A DNA stretch of 21,972 nucleotides from Candidatus Omnitrophota bacterium. GTDB lineage: Bacteria; Ratteibacteria; UBA8468; MWAK01. Shown here piece after piece: positions 1-7,140 of this stretch. Position 1 is the first letter of the stretch; the number at the start of each line of letters is the position of its first letter. Location: NCBI GenBank assembly GCA_026387085.1, contig JAPLMK010000085.1, positions 1 through 21,972 of the forward strand. The letters are read 5' to 3'. The notes beneath the pieces are model-generated. The model saw only the letters and a program-made list of their open reading frames with translations, made no database searches and was not told the DNA's origin. Position numbers and translations under genes: made by a program.

Positions 1-1
1 G

Positions 2-670
2 CGGGCCAGCCGGCGTTATCCGGACCGGCTCATTCCTTTCTGTAATGTTGACCCCAGGCACAGCATGAATGATAACCATTGGGACCCGGAACCCATAATT
101 AAAGATTACCTGGACCAGGGCTGCCGGGGATTCGGAGAAGTGCTGGCCAATCTGAAGGTTAACGACCCGAGGATGAAGAATATCTTCCGCGCCTGCGGGA
201 AACTAAAAATCCCGGCGTTACTGCATATCCAGAGTTGCACCCTGGGCCTATACGACGAAGTCGGGCTTCCTTACCTGGAGGAAGTCCTGAAAGAATTTCC
301 GGAAACTGCTATTATCGTGCACGGGCCCGGTTTCTGGGCGGAAATATCCGATAAGGTCACTCTTGCGGATAAGAACGACTATCCGACCGGAAAGATAGAG
401 AAGCCGGGAAAACTCGATTACCTTCTCGGCAAATATCCCAACCTGTACGGTGATTTTTCCGCCGGCAGCGGACACCTGGGCCTCAGCCGGGACCCGGTCT
501 ACGGCAAGATTTTCCTGAAGCGCCACGCCCGGCAGCTTCTCTGCGGCACCGACTACCTGGAACCGGGGCAGGAAACGCCGATTGTTGAATTTATCCGGAA
601 TATCGGATTGGACCAAAAGACCTTCCGGCTGGTTACCGAGGATAACGCCCGGCGCCTTCTTAAATTGTAA
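2..670 (+). CDS. Amidohydrolase (amidohydrolase_2 type), 5' end cut by window
   Basis: Metal-dependent hydrolase or decarboxylase of the TIM-barrel amidohydrolase-related family; the substrate cannot be told. The reading frame is open from base 2, and the residues before the first ATG at 65 (ending IPFCNVDPRH) fit the family's usual 'pfa.vdp..' strand, so the gene starts outside the window and ATG 65 is internal. Later family positions are visible: ALLHIQ (His after the barrel strand), IIVHGPG (second His), and LLCGTDY near the C terminus (catalytic Asp), followed by NARRLLKL, the standard C-terminal helix. The N-terminal HxH metal motif must lie upstream. A sugar isomerase-like gene follows after a 49-base gap on the same strand, so the two are probably co-transcribed. 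A second, distinct amidohydrolase lies at 1598-2407 on the other strand. Confidence 0.85.
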   Translation, partial: RASRRYPDRLIPFCNVDPRHSMNDNHWDPEPIIKDYLDQGCRGFGEVLANLKVNDPRMKNIFRACGKLKIPALLHIQSCTLGLYDEVGLPYLEEVLKEFPETAIIVHGPGFWAEISDKVTLADKNDYPTGKIEKPGKLDYLLGKYPNLYGDFSAGSGHLGLSRDPVYGKIFLKRHARQLLCGTDYLEPGQETPIVEFIRNIGLDQKTFRLVTEDNARRLLKL

Positions 671-719
671 CTGCTTTGATAACCGCTTAAGAACGGAAAA
701 GATAAAACAGGAGGAAGGG

Positions 720-1595
720 ATGAAGATAAGTTTTATGACTTTCAGCTGTCCGGAATGGGACCTGGATACGATTCTTAAACGGGGCAAGGAATATGGTTTT
801 GAAGGCATCGAACCCCGGGCGGAAATCGGGCATAAACACGGGATTGAGTTAGGGTTGGGCAAAGCGGAAATAGCCGAAATTAAGCAGAAGGTCCGGGATA
901 GCGGTCTGGCGCTGCCTTGCCTGGCGGTCGGAACTAATTATTCTGCGTCCGACGATGATGTGTATCGCCAGGCAATTGAGAATTGCAAACAGCACGCTAT
1001 TCTGGCCGGAGAACTGGGGATTGGGCTGATGCGGGTATTCGGCGGACTCCTGCCGGAGCCGAAGGAAGAGAATCGGGAAAAGTATTACGACCGGATTGCG
1101 AAAGGCCTGGCGGAGACCGGACGTTTTGCGCACGAACACGGGGTGACTCTTTGCCTGGAGACCCACGATGATTTTTGCCGGGTTAAAAATGTAGCCGAGG
1201 TTTTAAGGCGGGCGGACGCCCCGGGCCTTTCCGTCAACTGGGACTTCACCCACTCCATCGTTTGCGGCGACGAGCCCAAAGAGGTCTACCCGCTCATCAA
1301 GGGACAGATATCCCACCTGCATTCCCGGGATTGTAAGTATAAGGGGCAGGGCAGTCCCTGGCCGGTCAAAAAACTGGAATATATCCGCGGGGACATATAT
1401 CAGGACTGGGAGTACGAGACGGTCGGTTTAGGAGAAGGCGACATGCCGGTCCGGGAAGTGATGAGCATCATGCTGGCGGAAAATTTCAGCGGTTTCTTTT
1501 CCCTGGAAAAGACGGATTGGAAACCGGAGTTTAGTTTACCCAGAGATGCCGCCAACTTCCACGCGCTGTTGAAAGAAATCAGGGGAAATTCTTAA
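720..1595 (+). CDS. Sugar phosphate isomerase/epimerase-like TIM-barrel protein
   Basis: Xylose isomerase-like TIM barrel (AP endonuclease 2 superfamily), 291 residues, about the family's usual 270-300. A frame open upstream offers earlier starts, but ATG 720 is chosen because GAGGAAGG lies just before it at 711-718 and the protein then begins MKISFMTFSCPEW, a normal first barrel strand. Likely metal ligands are visible: Glu147 (LCLETHDD), Asp175 (NWDFTHS), His201 (HLHSRD) and Glu263 (FFSLEKTD). The GLGEGDMP segment near 237-243 is typical of the family. It probably interconverts keto/aldo or epimeric sugars, inositols or hydroxypyruvate-like compounds; the sequence does not choose among them. 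Its downstream neighbour is convergent, with stop codons two bases apart. Confidence 0.85.
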   Translation: MKISFMTFSCPEWDLDTILKRGKEYGFEGIEPRAEIGHKHGIELGLGKAEIAEIKQKVRDSGLALPCLAVGTNYSASDDDVYRQAIENCKQHAILAGELGIGLMRVFGGLLPEPKEENREKYYDRIAKGLAETGRFAHEHGVTLCLETHDDFCRVKNVAEVLRRADAPGLSVNWDFTHSIVCGDEPKEVYPLIKGQISHLHSRDCKYKGQGSPWPVKKLEYIRGDIYQDWEYETVGLGEGDMPVREVMSIMLAENFSGFFSLEKTDWKPEFSLPRDAANFHALLKEIRGNS

Positions 1596-1597
1596 CA

Positions 1598-2407
1598 TTA
1601 CCCTTCCAGGCGCAGAATTTTGGCCATAGTCGCGCCCAGGACCTTGGCTTGAATTTCAAGGGGAAGGTGTAGTTCGGCCATAACCAGTCGGTAATCATTC
1701 AAAACGTCGGGAATCTCCGGAGCCGGAACATCCGAACCAAAGACGATCTTTTCCCAGGCGTGCCTGCCTTGCGGGTCACGGTACCGGGTGGTCGGCGTCC
1801 ACCACAAAAGGTCCGATAGAAATTTGGCGGATTTGCATTTTAAGGTGGAACCGGAAAGGTCAAAGTAAAGGTTCGGATTCCAGCGGGCGGCCATCGCGGC
1901 TTCTTCGTACCAGGGGTTGCCCAGGTGGGCGCCGATAATTGTTAAATCCGGAAAAGCCCGGGCGATAGTATCGAGATAAATCGGGCGGTGCCTTTCGTTG
2001 TTGATGTCGTTGTGCTTGTCGTTTGGATGGCGCGCGACGATTCCCAGGTGAAAGAGGGCCGGAATCCCGATTATTTCCATGCGCCGGTACACCGGGTAGA
2101 AATCTTTGTCGTCGTAGTTTTTAGCGGGATTGATGAACTTTATGCCTTTAAATCCCTGCGCCGCAAAATCATCTATCTTCCCGGGCGGGTCTTCGCCCAG
2201 TTCGAAACAGGCAAAACCGATGATTAGTTCCGGGTGCGTTTCCATTGCTTTCCGGACATCGTTGTTGTTCCCGATGCCATAATCCGCAGACATCTTCCCG
2301 GCTCCGAATAAACAAACCTTTTCAACCCCGTGTTGTTGGCAGGCCAGTTTTAGTTCTTCCGGATAACCGGGGGTCGTGAGTAAATGGTGGTGCGCATCGA
2401 TAATCAT
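1598..2407 (-). CDS. Amidohydrolase (amidohydrolase_2 family)
   Basis: Complete 269-residue TIM-barrel metal-dependent hydrolase. The signature residues are all present: MIIDAHHHL at the N terminus (His6 and His8, the HxH pair), FKGIKF (Lys87/Lys90) after the second strand, ALFHLG (His120), IIGAHLG (His161) and VFGSDVP (Asp226), ending in the usual AKVLGATMAKILRL helix. This family includes aromatic and sugar-derived decarboxylases and lactonases; no specific substrate can be assigned. ATG 2407 begins directly with the DAHHH strand, so the start is sound although no strong Shine-Dalgarno is visible. Together with the truncated amidohydrolase and the sugar isomerase-like gene on the other strand it suggests a small catabolic locus for an organic or sugar acid. 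Confidence 0.88.
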   Translation of the reverse strand: MIIDAHHHLLTTPGYPEELKLACQQHGVEKVCLFGAGKMSADYGIGNNNDVRKAMETHPELIIGFACFELGEDPPGKIDDFAAQGFKGIKFINPAKNYDDKDFYPVYRRMEIIGIPALFHLGIVARHPNDKHNDINNERHRPIYLDTIARAFPDLTIIGAHLGNPWYEEAAMAARWNPNLYFDLSGSTLKCKSAKFLSDLLWWTPTTRYRDPQGRHAWEKIVFGSDVPAPEIPDVLNDYRLVMAELHLPLEIQAKVLGATMAKILRLEG

Positions 2408-2510
2408 AAGTTTTGTGTTCGGGTGAACGAATATCCGGCGCCATTTTTTGAACCGCCGGCCGGATAGTTGCGAAATCGTATTTTTCTCCCCAAATTTTTC
2501 CGTTAAAGTT

Positions 2511-3467
2511 TTATTCCATGGTTTCGACCGGATAAGGAATCATCGTGGAAGTTTTTTCTATTTTTCCCCCAACGATCTGGGCGGTTACCAGGATACTGCC
2601 GCGGACAACCTTCACCTTGCTCCCCATCTTAGTGACCGGGAATTCCGCGACCCAGACATTATCGCCCGGAATTAAATCCCCGTTTGTGCCGTCATCGTAC
2701 ATCTTTTTTGTTTTGTCGCCGTCAAAGGAAAAGGGCTCTACCTGGTTGAAGCTGGGCATGATTTCAAAATTCACGCTAACCTCTTTTGCCGGAGCGGAAA
2801 GCATTAATTCTATCTTTACCGTGTCCCCGACATTGACAACAGCCGGGGTGGTTTCCCGGTCGGTAAGTTTCAACAGAACGCCGTCTTTGGGCTGGCTGAC
2901 CATCTTCAGCCAATCAAATTCTACAAAACTTCCGCTGCAGTTGCGCAGGTTCAGGGCGTCCGTACCGCTTGGGGGCACTCCTTGTTTCTTTTGTTCCTCC
3001 GTCGACCAGGGTGGCATCACGCTATGGAGCATGAAGGTCTTAAAGTCAAAAGTGAAGAGTCCCTTCTTGGCGCCGTTTACGTAACTGGTGCTCCACATCC
3101 CGTTCCCGCTGCCGATCATCCAGACAGAACCCGGGGCACAATCGGAAACCATTACCTGGAGATAGGGGTATTCTTCCGGGGTGTTCACCGTTTCGTAATC
3201 ATAAGAGAAATACCGGGTACCCACACCTTTTTCCAGTCGGGCTTTTTCACCGTCGGTCTTAAAATCCGCCTCGGTTGCATCAGAGAGGCGCCACCCTCTG
3301 GAGCCGGCAGGGTCAATTGTCAGGACTTTAAAGTCATCCAGCCAGAGAACCCCTTTTTCCGGGTTACTCACCATATCCGCGCTAACTTTTTTGTTTCCCG
3401 CGGCCAGCAAAATCAGGCATGCCAGCAACAATATCCCGCTCCACCCGGCAATCTTTTTTTCTTTCAT
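2511..3467 (-). CDS. Secreted beta-sandwich protein, unknown function
   Basis: A 318-residue exported protein not assigned to a named family. The N terminus is a signal peptide (basic MKEKK, hydrophobic core 12-23, likely cleavage after VSA near residue 30). Residues about 40-195 form a module with EEYPYLQVMVS, KKGLFTFDF and FDWLKMVSQP, matching two modules in the neighbouring 1014-residue protein. Residues about 200-318 look like an Ig-like domain with MYDDGTNGDLIPGDNVWVAE, a pattern of acidic and Gly residues seen in calcium-binding beta-sandwiches on secreted carbohydrate-active proteins. ATG 3467 has a strong AGGAGG at 3472-3477. It follows the large gene by 10 bases, so the two form one operon. 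An accessory glycan-binding role is inferred. Confidence 0.75.
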   Translation of the reverse strand: MKEKKIAGWSGILLLACLILLAAGNKKVSADMVSNPEKGVLWLDDFKVLTIDPAGSRGWRLSDATEADFKTDGEKARLEKGVGTRYFSYDYETVNTPEEYPYLQVMVSDCAPGSVWMIGSGNGMWSTSYVNGAKKGLFTFDFKTFMLHSVMPPWSTEEQKKQGVPPSGTDALNLRNCSGSFVEFDWLKMVSQPKDGVLLKLTDRETTPAVVNVGDTVKIELMLSAPAKEVSVNFEIMPSFNQVEPFSFDGDKTKKMYDDGTNGDLIPGDNVWVAEFPVTKMGSKVKVVRGSILVTAQIVGGKIEKTSTMIPYPVETME

Positions 3468-3477
3468 CTTTCCTCCT

Positions 3478-6400
3478 CTATTTTAACAAGGCCTGTAACC
3501 TCATTATCTGTTCGGATATTTTCCGGCGGTAGTCCTGGAAATCTTCCGGTTTGAGTTTTTGGTAAAGCAAAGCAATGTTAGCGTTAAAAACTTCCGGTAG
3601 ATTTTCTAACAAATTTTTACCGGCCGCTATTTCCTGCGTTAAGTTTTGGTTGCCGGTTGTCTTTTGCGCCTTTTCAATTAAATTCGCCAGCGTGGTCAGG
3701 TAGCGCACGTCATCTATCCCTTCCCGCATCCCTTCCCACTGGATGGTGGGGATGGGCCCGCCCTGGGAAGGATAGGCGTATATTTCATTGCGCACATCCC
3801 CTTCTTTCCCGAAATCGTCGTAGGGGGCATAGGAAAAGACATGGCGGTAGGCATAAGGATAAGCGCCGTCTAGTCCGGCTTTCCAGACAAAGAGCCCAAA
3901 CCGGAACCGATCATAAATCGGGTTTTCCAGGGGATGCCAATAATGCAATTCTGTTTTGGGATTAAGGGAAGGCGTTGGAAACAGGCTGTTTGCGGAAGGT
4001 TCATCGTAAATCGGGACATCAATTAAAGCGCCCAGTTTTTCGGCGCCGGCTAAAGTGATGGCGGTGGTGGTTTTTCCCCCGGCTTTCTGCATAAGCGCAA
4101 AGACCTTTCCGCATTGTTCCAGCGTTTTGCCGGTGGTATCATAAGCCGGTTCGTCAATTCCGTAATAGAGAAATTCCGGGTAGTTGTTCTCTTTCCGGAA
4201 GCGTTCTACTTCTTTGATGATAAACACAAACAGTTCTTCATCTTCCGGCGTGGCGTTACCGTCAAGCACCTTTATGGGGAAGTAGGCAACGTAGGGGTTT
4301 AGGGCAAGCACTATCGGTTTAGTGAAACCGTTTTTAACCCAGACGTCTATCTCTTTTTTCAGGGAGGTAAGGTCAAACTCCCATTTCCCGCCCTCCTTCT
4401 TTTTTAATGAAAGGCTAAAATTATAGCTGCACCCGCTGTTCAAGCCGTGGGCGCGCATATCTTCAATCTCTTTAAGATTAGAACCAACGTAATATATGCC
4501 ATAAATTTTATCCGGCTCCTGTAACTTTATCGGCAGGACGCTGACCTCTAATTCAATTTCCTGGGATGGGGCGTTGGCCGGCATTATTTTTATCCGGGAA
4601 GTATACCGGCCGGGAAAAACATCCTGAGGAACCCTGACGGTTAGCCAGACCTGCTTGGAACTGTTCTCCGGTATGTTTATGGGCTTGAGTTGGGGGCCGT
4701 CCAGGGGCAAGCCCTCAAAATGGAGAACGTTCCTTCTCTTTTCATGGTCCGGCGTAATCAAACTGTCATCTTTAAGGAGCAGTTCCGGAACAAAGGCCGC
4801 CGGTCCTACCGCGCCGGTATTTCCGGCTTGATACCAGACCTTCATTATCCGGATATCGATATTTTCGGCCGGGATAATATGATTATTGTTATCCTTCAGA
4901 TTACCGGCTTCTATCTTTACTTCTTTCAGGTCTTTGCCGGCATAAACCAGGAAGGTGGCTGGTTCATATTCACCCGGGGAAGCAAAAATAGACATCTTCC
5001 CTCCCGTTTCGCCGGGTTCCGGCAGGGTGGCATAAGTGTAAACCGCGAATGGTTTTTTAGGATAACAGAGATAGCCCCTTTGCGCGTCCTCCCCACTTAA
5101 TTGGTAGGAGGCCTCGGCCGGTTTATTGCTTATCTTCAACCAATTAACCGCCAACTCTTTTCCTTCTCCGGCTACATATAGCGAGAGAAAGAATTTTTGC
5201 TTTCCGTTCCAGCCGGTCTTTTCCCGCAGGTCGTAGGTGATTATCCCGCTATTTTTTGTGTACTGTTTCGGGGAGAGGGTGGTTTCATTGTTAAGCGCCA
5301 ATGACCAGCCGTATTCTTTCTCCGGTTCGTGGCTTAAACTGATGGTAAGGTAAGGATATTCCGTTACATTCAGATAGATTTCCGGGGAATCAAGCCGGCC
5401 GTAGTTGTTGTCAGGATTACTTTCGGTTATTTTGCTCGCGTTATTTTCCGTTTTTATGGTTAGGCCGGTATTCTTCCATTTCTGGATGTCAGCCGGTCCG
5501 GCGCTAAAACCGGACGCTAAAGAAATGGACCCTGCGGTCCCCCAGCTGTTTTTTTCTGCGACCGGCTGAGAAACGGTCCGGATTCCGTTGAGCGCCAGCG
5601 ATTTCCCTTCCCCCAGGAAATAAATACCCAAAAGAATCTGGCCCTTTTCGGGTAACCGCAGAATATTCCGCAGGTCAAAGGTAAACAGTCCGGCCCGGTT
5701 ATCGGGCGCGGAAATCTTTTCTGTCCCCTGGCTTAAATCTACCAGCATCCACCGGGCGCCTTCCTCAACGCTGTCAATCTTAATCTGAAGGCAGGGGTGG
5801 AGTTTATCGTAGGCAACGTAACCCTTAAGGAACCCCAGGCTCTTGGTGGCGGTTATTTTTGCTCCACCGGGCAGCGGCGTAAAAACGAGGTCCTGCGCCT
5901 CCCAATTTTCCTGGTTGATAAAATCTTTTTCATAATAGGGCAGTAACGATTCCGCTTTTTCTTGGTCCGAACCGGCGAATTTAACCAGGGAAAAATCATC
6001 CAACCAGGCAGTGCCCGTACCCATCGGCCAATAAGCCAGGGAAAGAGTAGTTGTGGCCGGCTGGGTCGTAAACTTTTTCTCCCAGACGGCCCAGTCCGGA
6101 GACGGGGGAATATTAGTGCTCAGATAATCCTGCTTGAGCAGTTTACCTCCGGCGTCATATTCAGATAACTGCGCGATAGAGGTACGGCTAAAATGCTTGC
6201 TTTCGATATGTTTCGCGCTGAACAGGTATTCGGTATCTCCCGCCACCTTTATTCCTTCCTGGGATACCATGGTCCAGGTCTCTTGGGGGTTAAATGCTTT
6301 GATGGTATGACTTTTATTGACGGGAAGGATAGCGTAAGTTGCTTTATCCAGCCCTATTTCCGAAGCAGTGTTGCCCAGCCAGAAAGACCAGTTGAGGAGT

Positions 6401-6522
6401 TTGCCGGTTGCGTCCACTTCTTCAAACCCGGGATTTTTAATCAGGTTTTCGGATTGAGCCGGAGAAATAATCAGCAACGTCAAAAGAGGCAAAATCACAA
6501 AAAATAAGATGCTTTTTTTCAT
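3478..6522 (-). CDS. Large secreted GH123/DUF4091-like glycoside hydrolase
   Basis: A 1014-residue exported protein. ATG 6522 is chosen over an in-frame start 13 codons upstream because GGGAG precedes it and it opens with a clean signal peptide (MKKS, hydrophobic core, cleavage near AQS-EN, residue 24). Domains: about 25-182, a CBM4_9-like carbohydrate-binding module (LIKNPGFEE, then WLDDFSLV); about 205-320 and 340-468, two related beta-sandwich modules; about 480-665, a DUF4091-associated beta domain; about 670-945, a TIM barrel with YYGIDEPAYDT (Asp790-Glu791) and WEGMREGIDDVRYL (929-942). The adjacent Asp-Glu pair is the arrangement used by GH123 N-acetylgalactosaminidases for substrate-assisted catalysis, and the WEGMREGIDD motif is typical of DUF4091. 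Action on an N-acetylhexosamine glycan is plausible but inferred. Confidence 0.82.
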   Translation of the reverse strand: MKKSILFFVILPLLTLLIISPAQSENLIKNPGFEEVDATGKLLNWSFWLGNTASEIGLDKATYAILPVNKSHTIKAFNPQETWTMVSQEGIKVAGDTEYLFSAKHIESKHFSRTSIAQLSEYDAGGKLLKQDYLSTNIPPSPDWAVWEKKFTTQPATTTLSLAYWPMGTGTAWLDDFSLVKFAGSDQEKAESLLPYYEKDFINQENWEAQDLVFTPLPGGAKITATKSLGFLKGYVAYDKLHPCLQIKIDSVEEGARWMLVDLSQGTEKISAPDNRAGLFTFDLRNILRLPEKGQILLGIYFLGEGKSLALNGIRTVSQPVAEKNSWGTAGSISLASGFSAGPADIQKWKNTGLTIKTENNASKITESNPDNNYGRLDSPEIYLNVTEYPYLTISLSHEPEKEYGWSLALNNETTLSPKQYTKNSGIITYDLREKTGWNGKQKFFLSLYVAGEGKELAVNWLKISNKPAEASYQLSGEDAQRGYLCYPKKPFAVYTYATLPEPGETGGKMSIFASPGEYEPATFLVYAGKDLKEVKIEAGNLKDNNNHIIPAENIDIRIMKVWYQAGNTGAVGPAAFVPELLLKDDSLITPDHEKRRNVLHFEGLPLDGPQLKPINIPENSSKQVWLTVRVPQDVFPGRYTSRIKIMPANAPSQEIELEVSVLPIKLQEPDKIYGIYYVGSNLKEIEDMRAHGLNSGCSYNFSLSLKKKEGGKWEFDLTSLKKEIDVWVKNGFTKPIVLALNPYVAYFPIKVLDGNATPEDEELFVFIIKEVERFRKENNYPEFLYYGIDEPAYDTTGKTLEQCGKVFALMQKAGGKTTTAITLAGAEKLGALIDVPIYDEPSANSLFPTPSLNPKTELHYWHPLENPIYDRFRFGLFVWKAGLDGAYPYAYRHVFSYAPYDDFGKEGDVRNEIYAYPSQGGPIPTIQWEGMREGIDDVRYLTTLANLIEKAQKTTGNQNLTQEIAAGKNLLENLPEVFNANIALLYQKLKPEDFQDYRRKISEQIMRLQALLK

Positions 6523-6588
6523 TATTATCTCCCGGATGAAAAAGAATCCCGCCGGCGCCAAACCGGCATATCTGTAATGTGATGGTCT

Positions 6589-6597
6589 ATTGTACCA
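6589..6597 (-). promoter_or_regulatory. Extended -10 promoter candidate for the GH-like operon
   Basis: On the minus strand the sequence TGGTACAAT carries a 5/6 match to TATAAT preceded by the TGn of an extended -10 element. No good -35 lies 17 bases upstream, as is common for extended -10 promoters. Transcription would begin near 6582, leaving a leader of about 60 bases with a small GCCGG/CCGGC stem (6551-6567) before ATG 6522. Confidence 0.4.
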
Positions 6598-6690
6598 TAT
6601 AAAATGGAGTTGCCCCAGCGGTGAAGCGCCGGTTTTTTAAAAGCGGGTGTGGCAGATTCGAGTTTTGCGCGGCTTAACGGCTGAAAAGCT

Positions 6691-6732
6691 AAGAGCCGCA
6701 ACTGGTTTTGAATTTTATCCAGGGCGGCTCTT
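6691..6732 (-). terminator. Hairpin, possible terminator of the small ORF
   Basis: AAGAGCCGC at 6691-6699 pairs with GCGGCTCTT at 6724-6732, and CTGG (6702-6705) with CCAG (6719-6722) inside it, leaving an AT-rich loop. It lies 56 bases past the stop of the small minus-strand ORF at 6788-6958. No long U-run follows on either strand, so it may be a weak or factor-assisted terminator or just a stable hairpin. Confidence 0.4.
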
Positions 6733-6787
6733 TATTGTATAATAGGTTTGTACCAAATTTCTTGCTAAAATCCACTGTAAATTCACT

Positions 6788-6958
6788 TTAGTGCATGCAG
6801 GCATTATTCGTGGTCATTATTGTAATGAACGTATCGAGATTCGTCCCATCGATCCCCCAGCCTGTCAGCGCAACGGTTTTGCGGTTATCGGCAGCAAATC
6901 CGCTGGATATTGCCCATAAAATAAGTATGGCCAGAAAGCATGGAACCTTGCACTTCAT
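6788..6958 (-). CDS. Small secreted peptide ORF (56 aa), possibly a truncated gene
   Basis: An ORF of 56 codons plus stop, below common length cut-offs, supported by its start region: ATG 6958 is preceded by GGAGGG (6966-6971) at a 7-base spacing. The product begins MKCKVPCFLAILILWAISSG, a convincing signal peptide, likely cut after GFAA near residue 23. The remaining ~33 residues include KTVALTGWGIDGTNLDTF and ITIMTTNNACMH. I do not recognise a family. The mature part is so short that this may be the N-terminal remnant of a longer exported protein whose 3' part was lost. It sits 51 bases from a tRNA-Arg fragment at 7009-7048, a possible insertion boundary. Confidence 0.5.
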   Translation of the reverse strand: MKCKVPCFLAILILWAISSGFAADNRKTVALTGWGIDGTNLDTFITIMTTNNACMH

Positions 6959-7008
6959 TTAGAATCCCTCCATAATTTCGGCTAATAATTAATAGATAGT
7001 TGAAAAGC

Positions 7009-7048
7009 GCGCCTGAGAGGATTTGAACCTCCGGTACAAGGGTTAGGA
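7009..7048 (-). pseudogene. 3'-half fragment of tRNA-Arg(CCT), att-like
   Basis: Forty bases match 16074-16113 of the intact tRNA-Arg(CCT) with 38 identities (differences at 7035 and 7039), in the same orientation. The fragment covers the acceptor 3' strand, T arm, variable loop, the 3' side of the anticodon stem and the anticodon loop, and then identity stops; nothing resembling the 5' half follows. It cannot form a tRNA. The extent, anticodon loop to acceptor end, is typical of an attachment core duplicated when an element integrates into a tRNA gene. Confidence 0.8.
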
Positions 7049-7140
7049 GTGTAATTCTGGACCAGCATCAAACCGCGAACATGAAGTTAGGTAATTGTCT
7101 CGATTGAATTTTGAATACATACGCATTGTTACACCACCAT

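Noticed and set aside
582..719. Upstream extension of the sugar isomerase frame
   Set aside because: It overlaps the amidohydrolase end and has no homology-like content; ATG 720 has the ribosome site and the family N terminus.
2430..2465. CCGGCG/CGCCGG hairpin as terminator
   Set aside because: A 6-bp stem without a U-run, in GC-rich sequence where such matches are common.
2545..3554. Two + strand frames opposite the small secreted protein
   Set aside because: The minus strand carries a signal peptide, domain pattern and ribosome site; the + frames have none.
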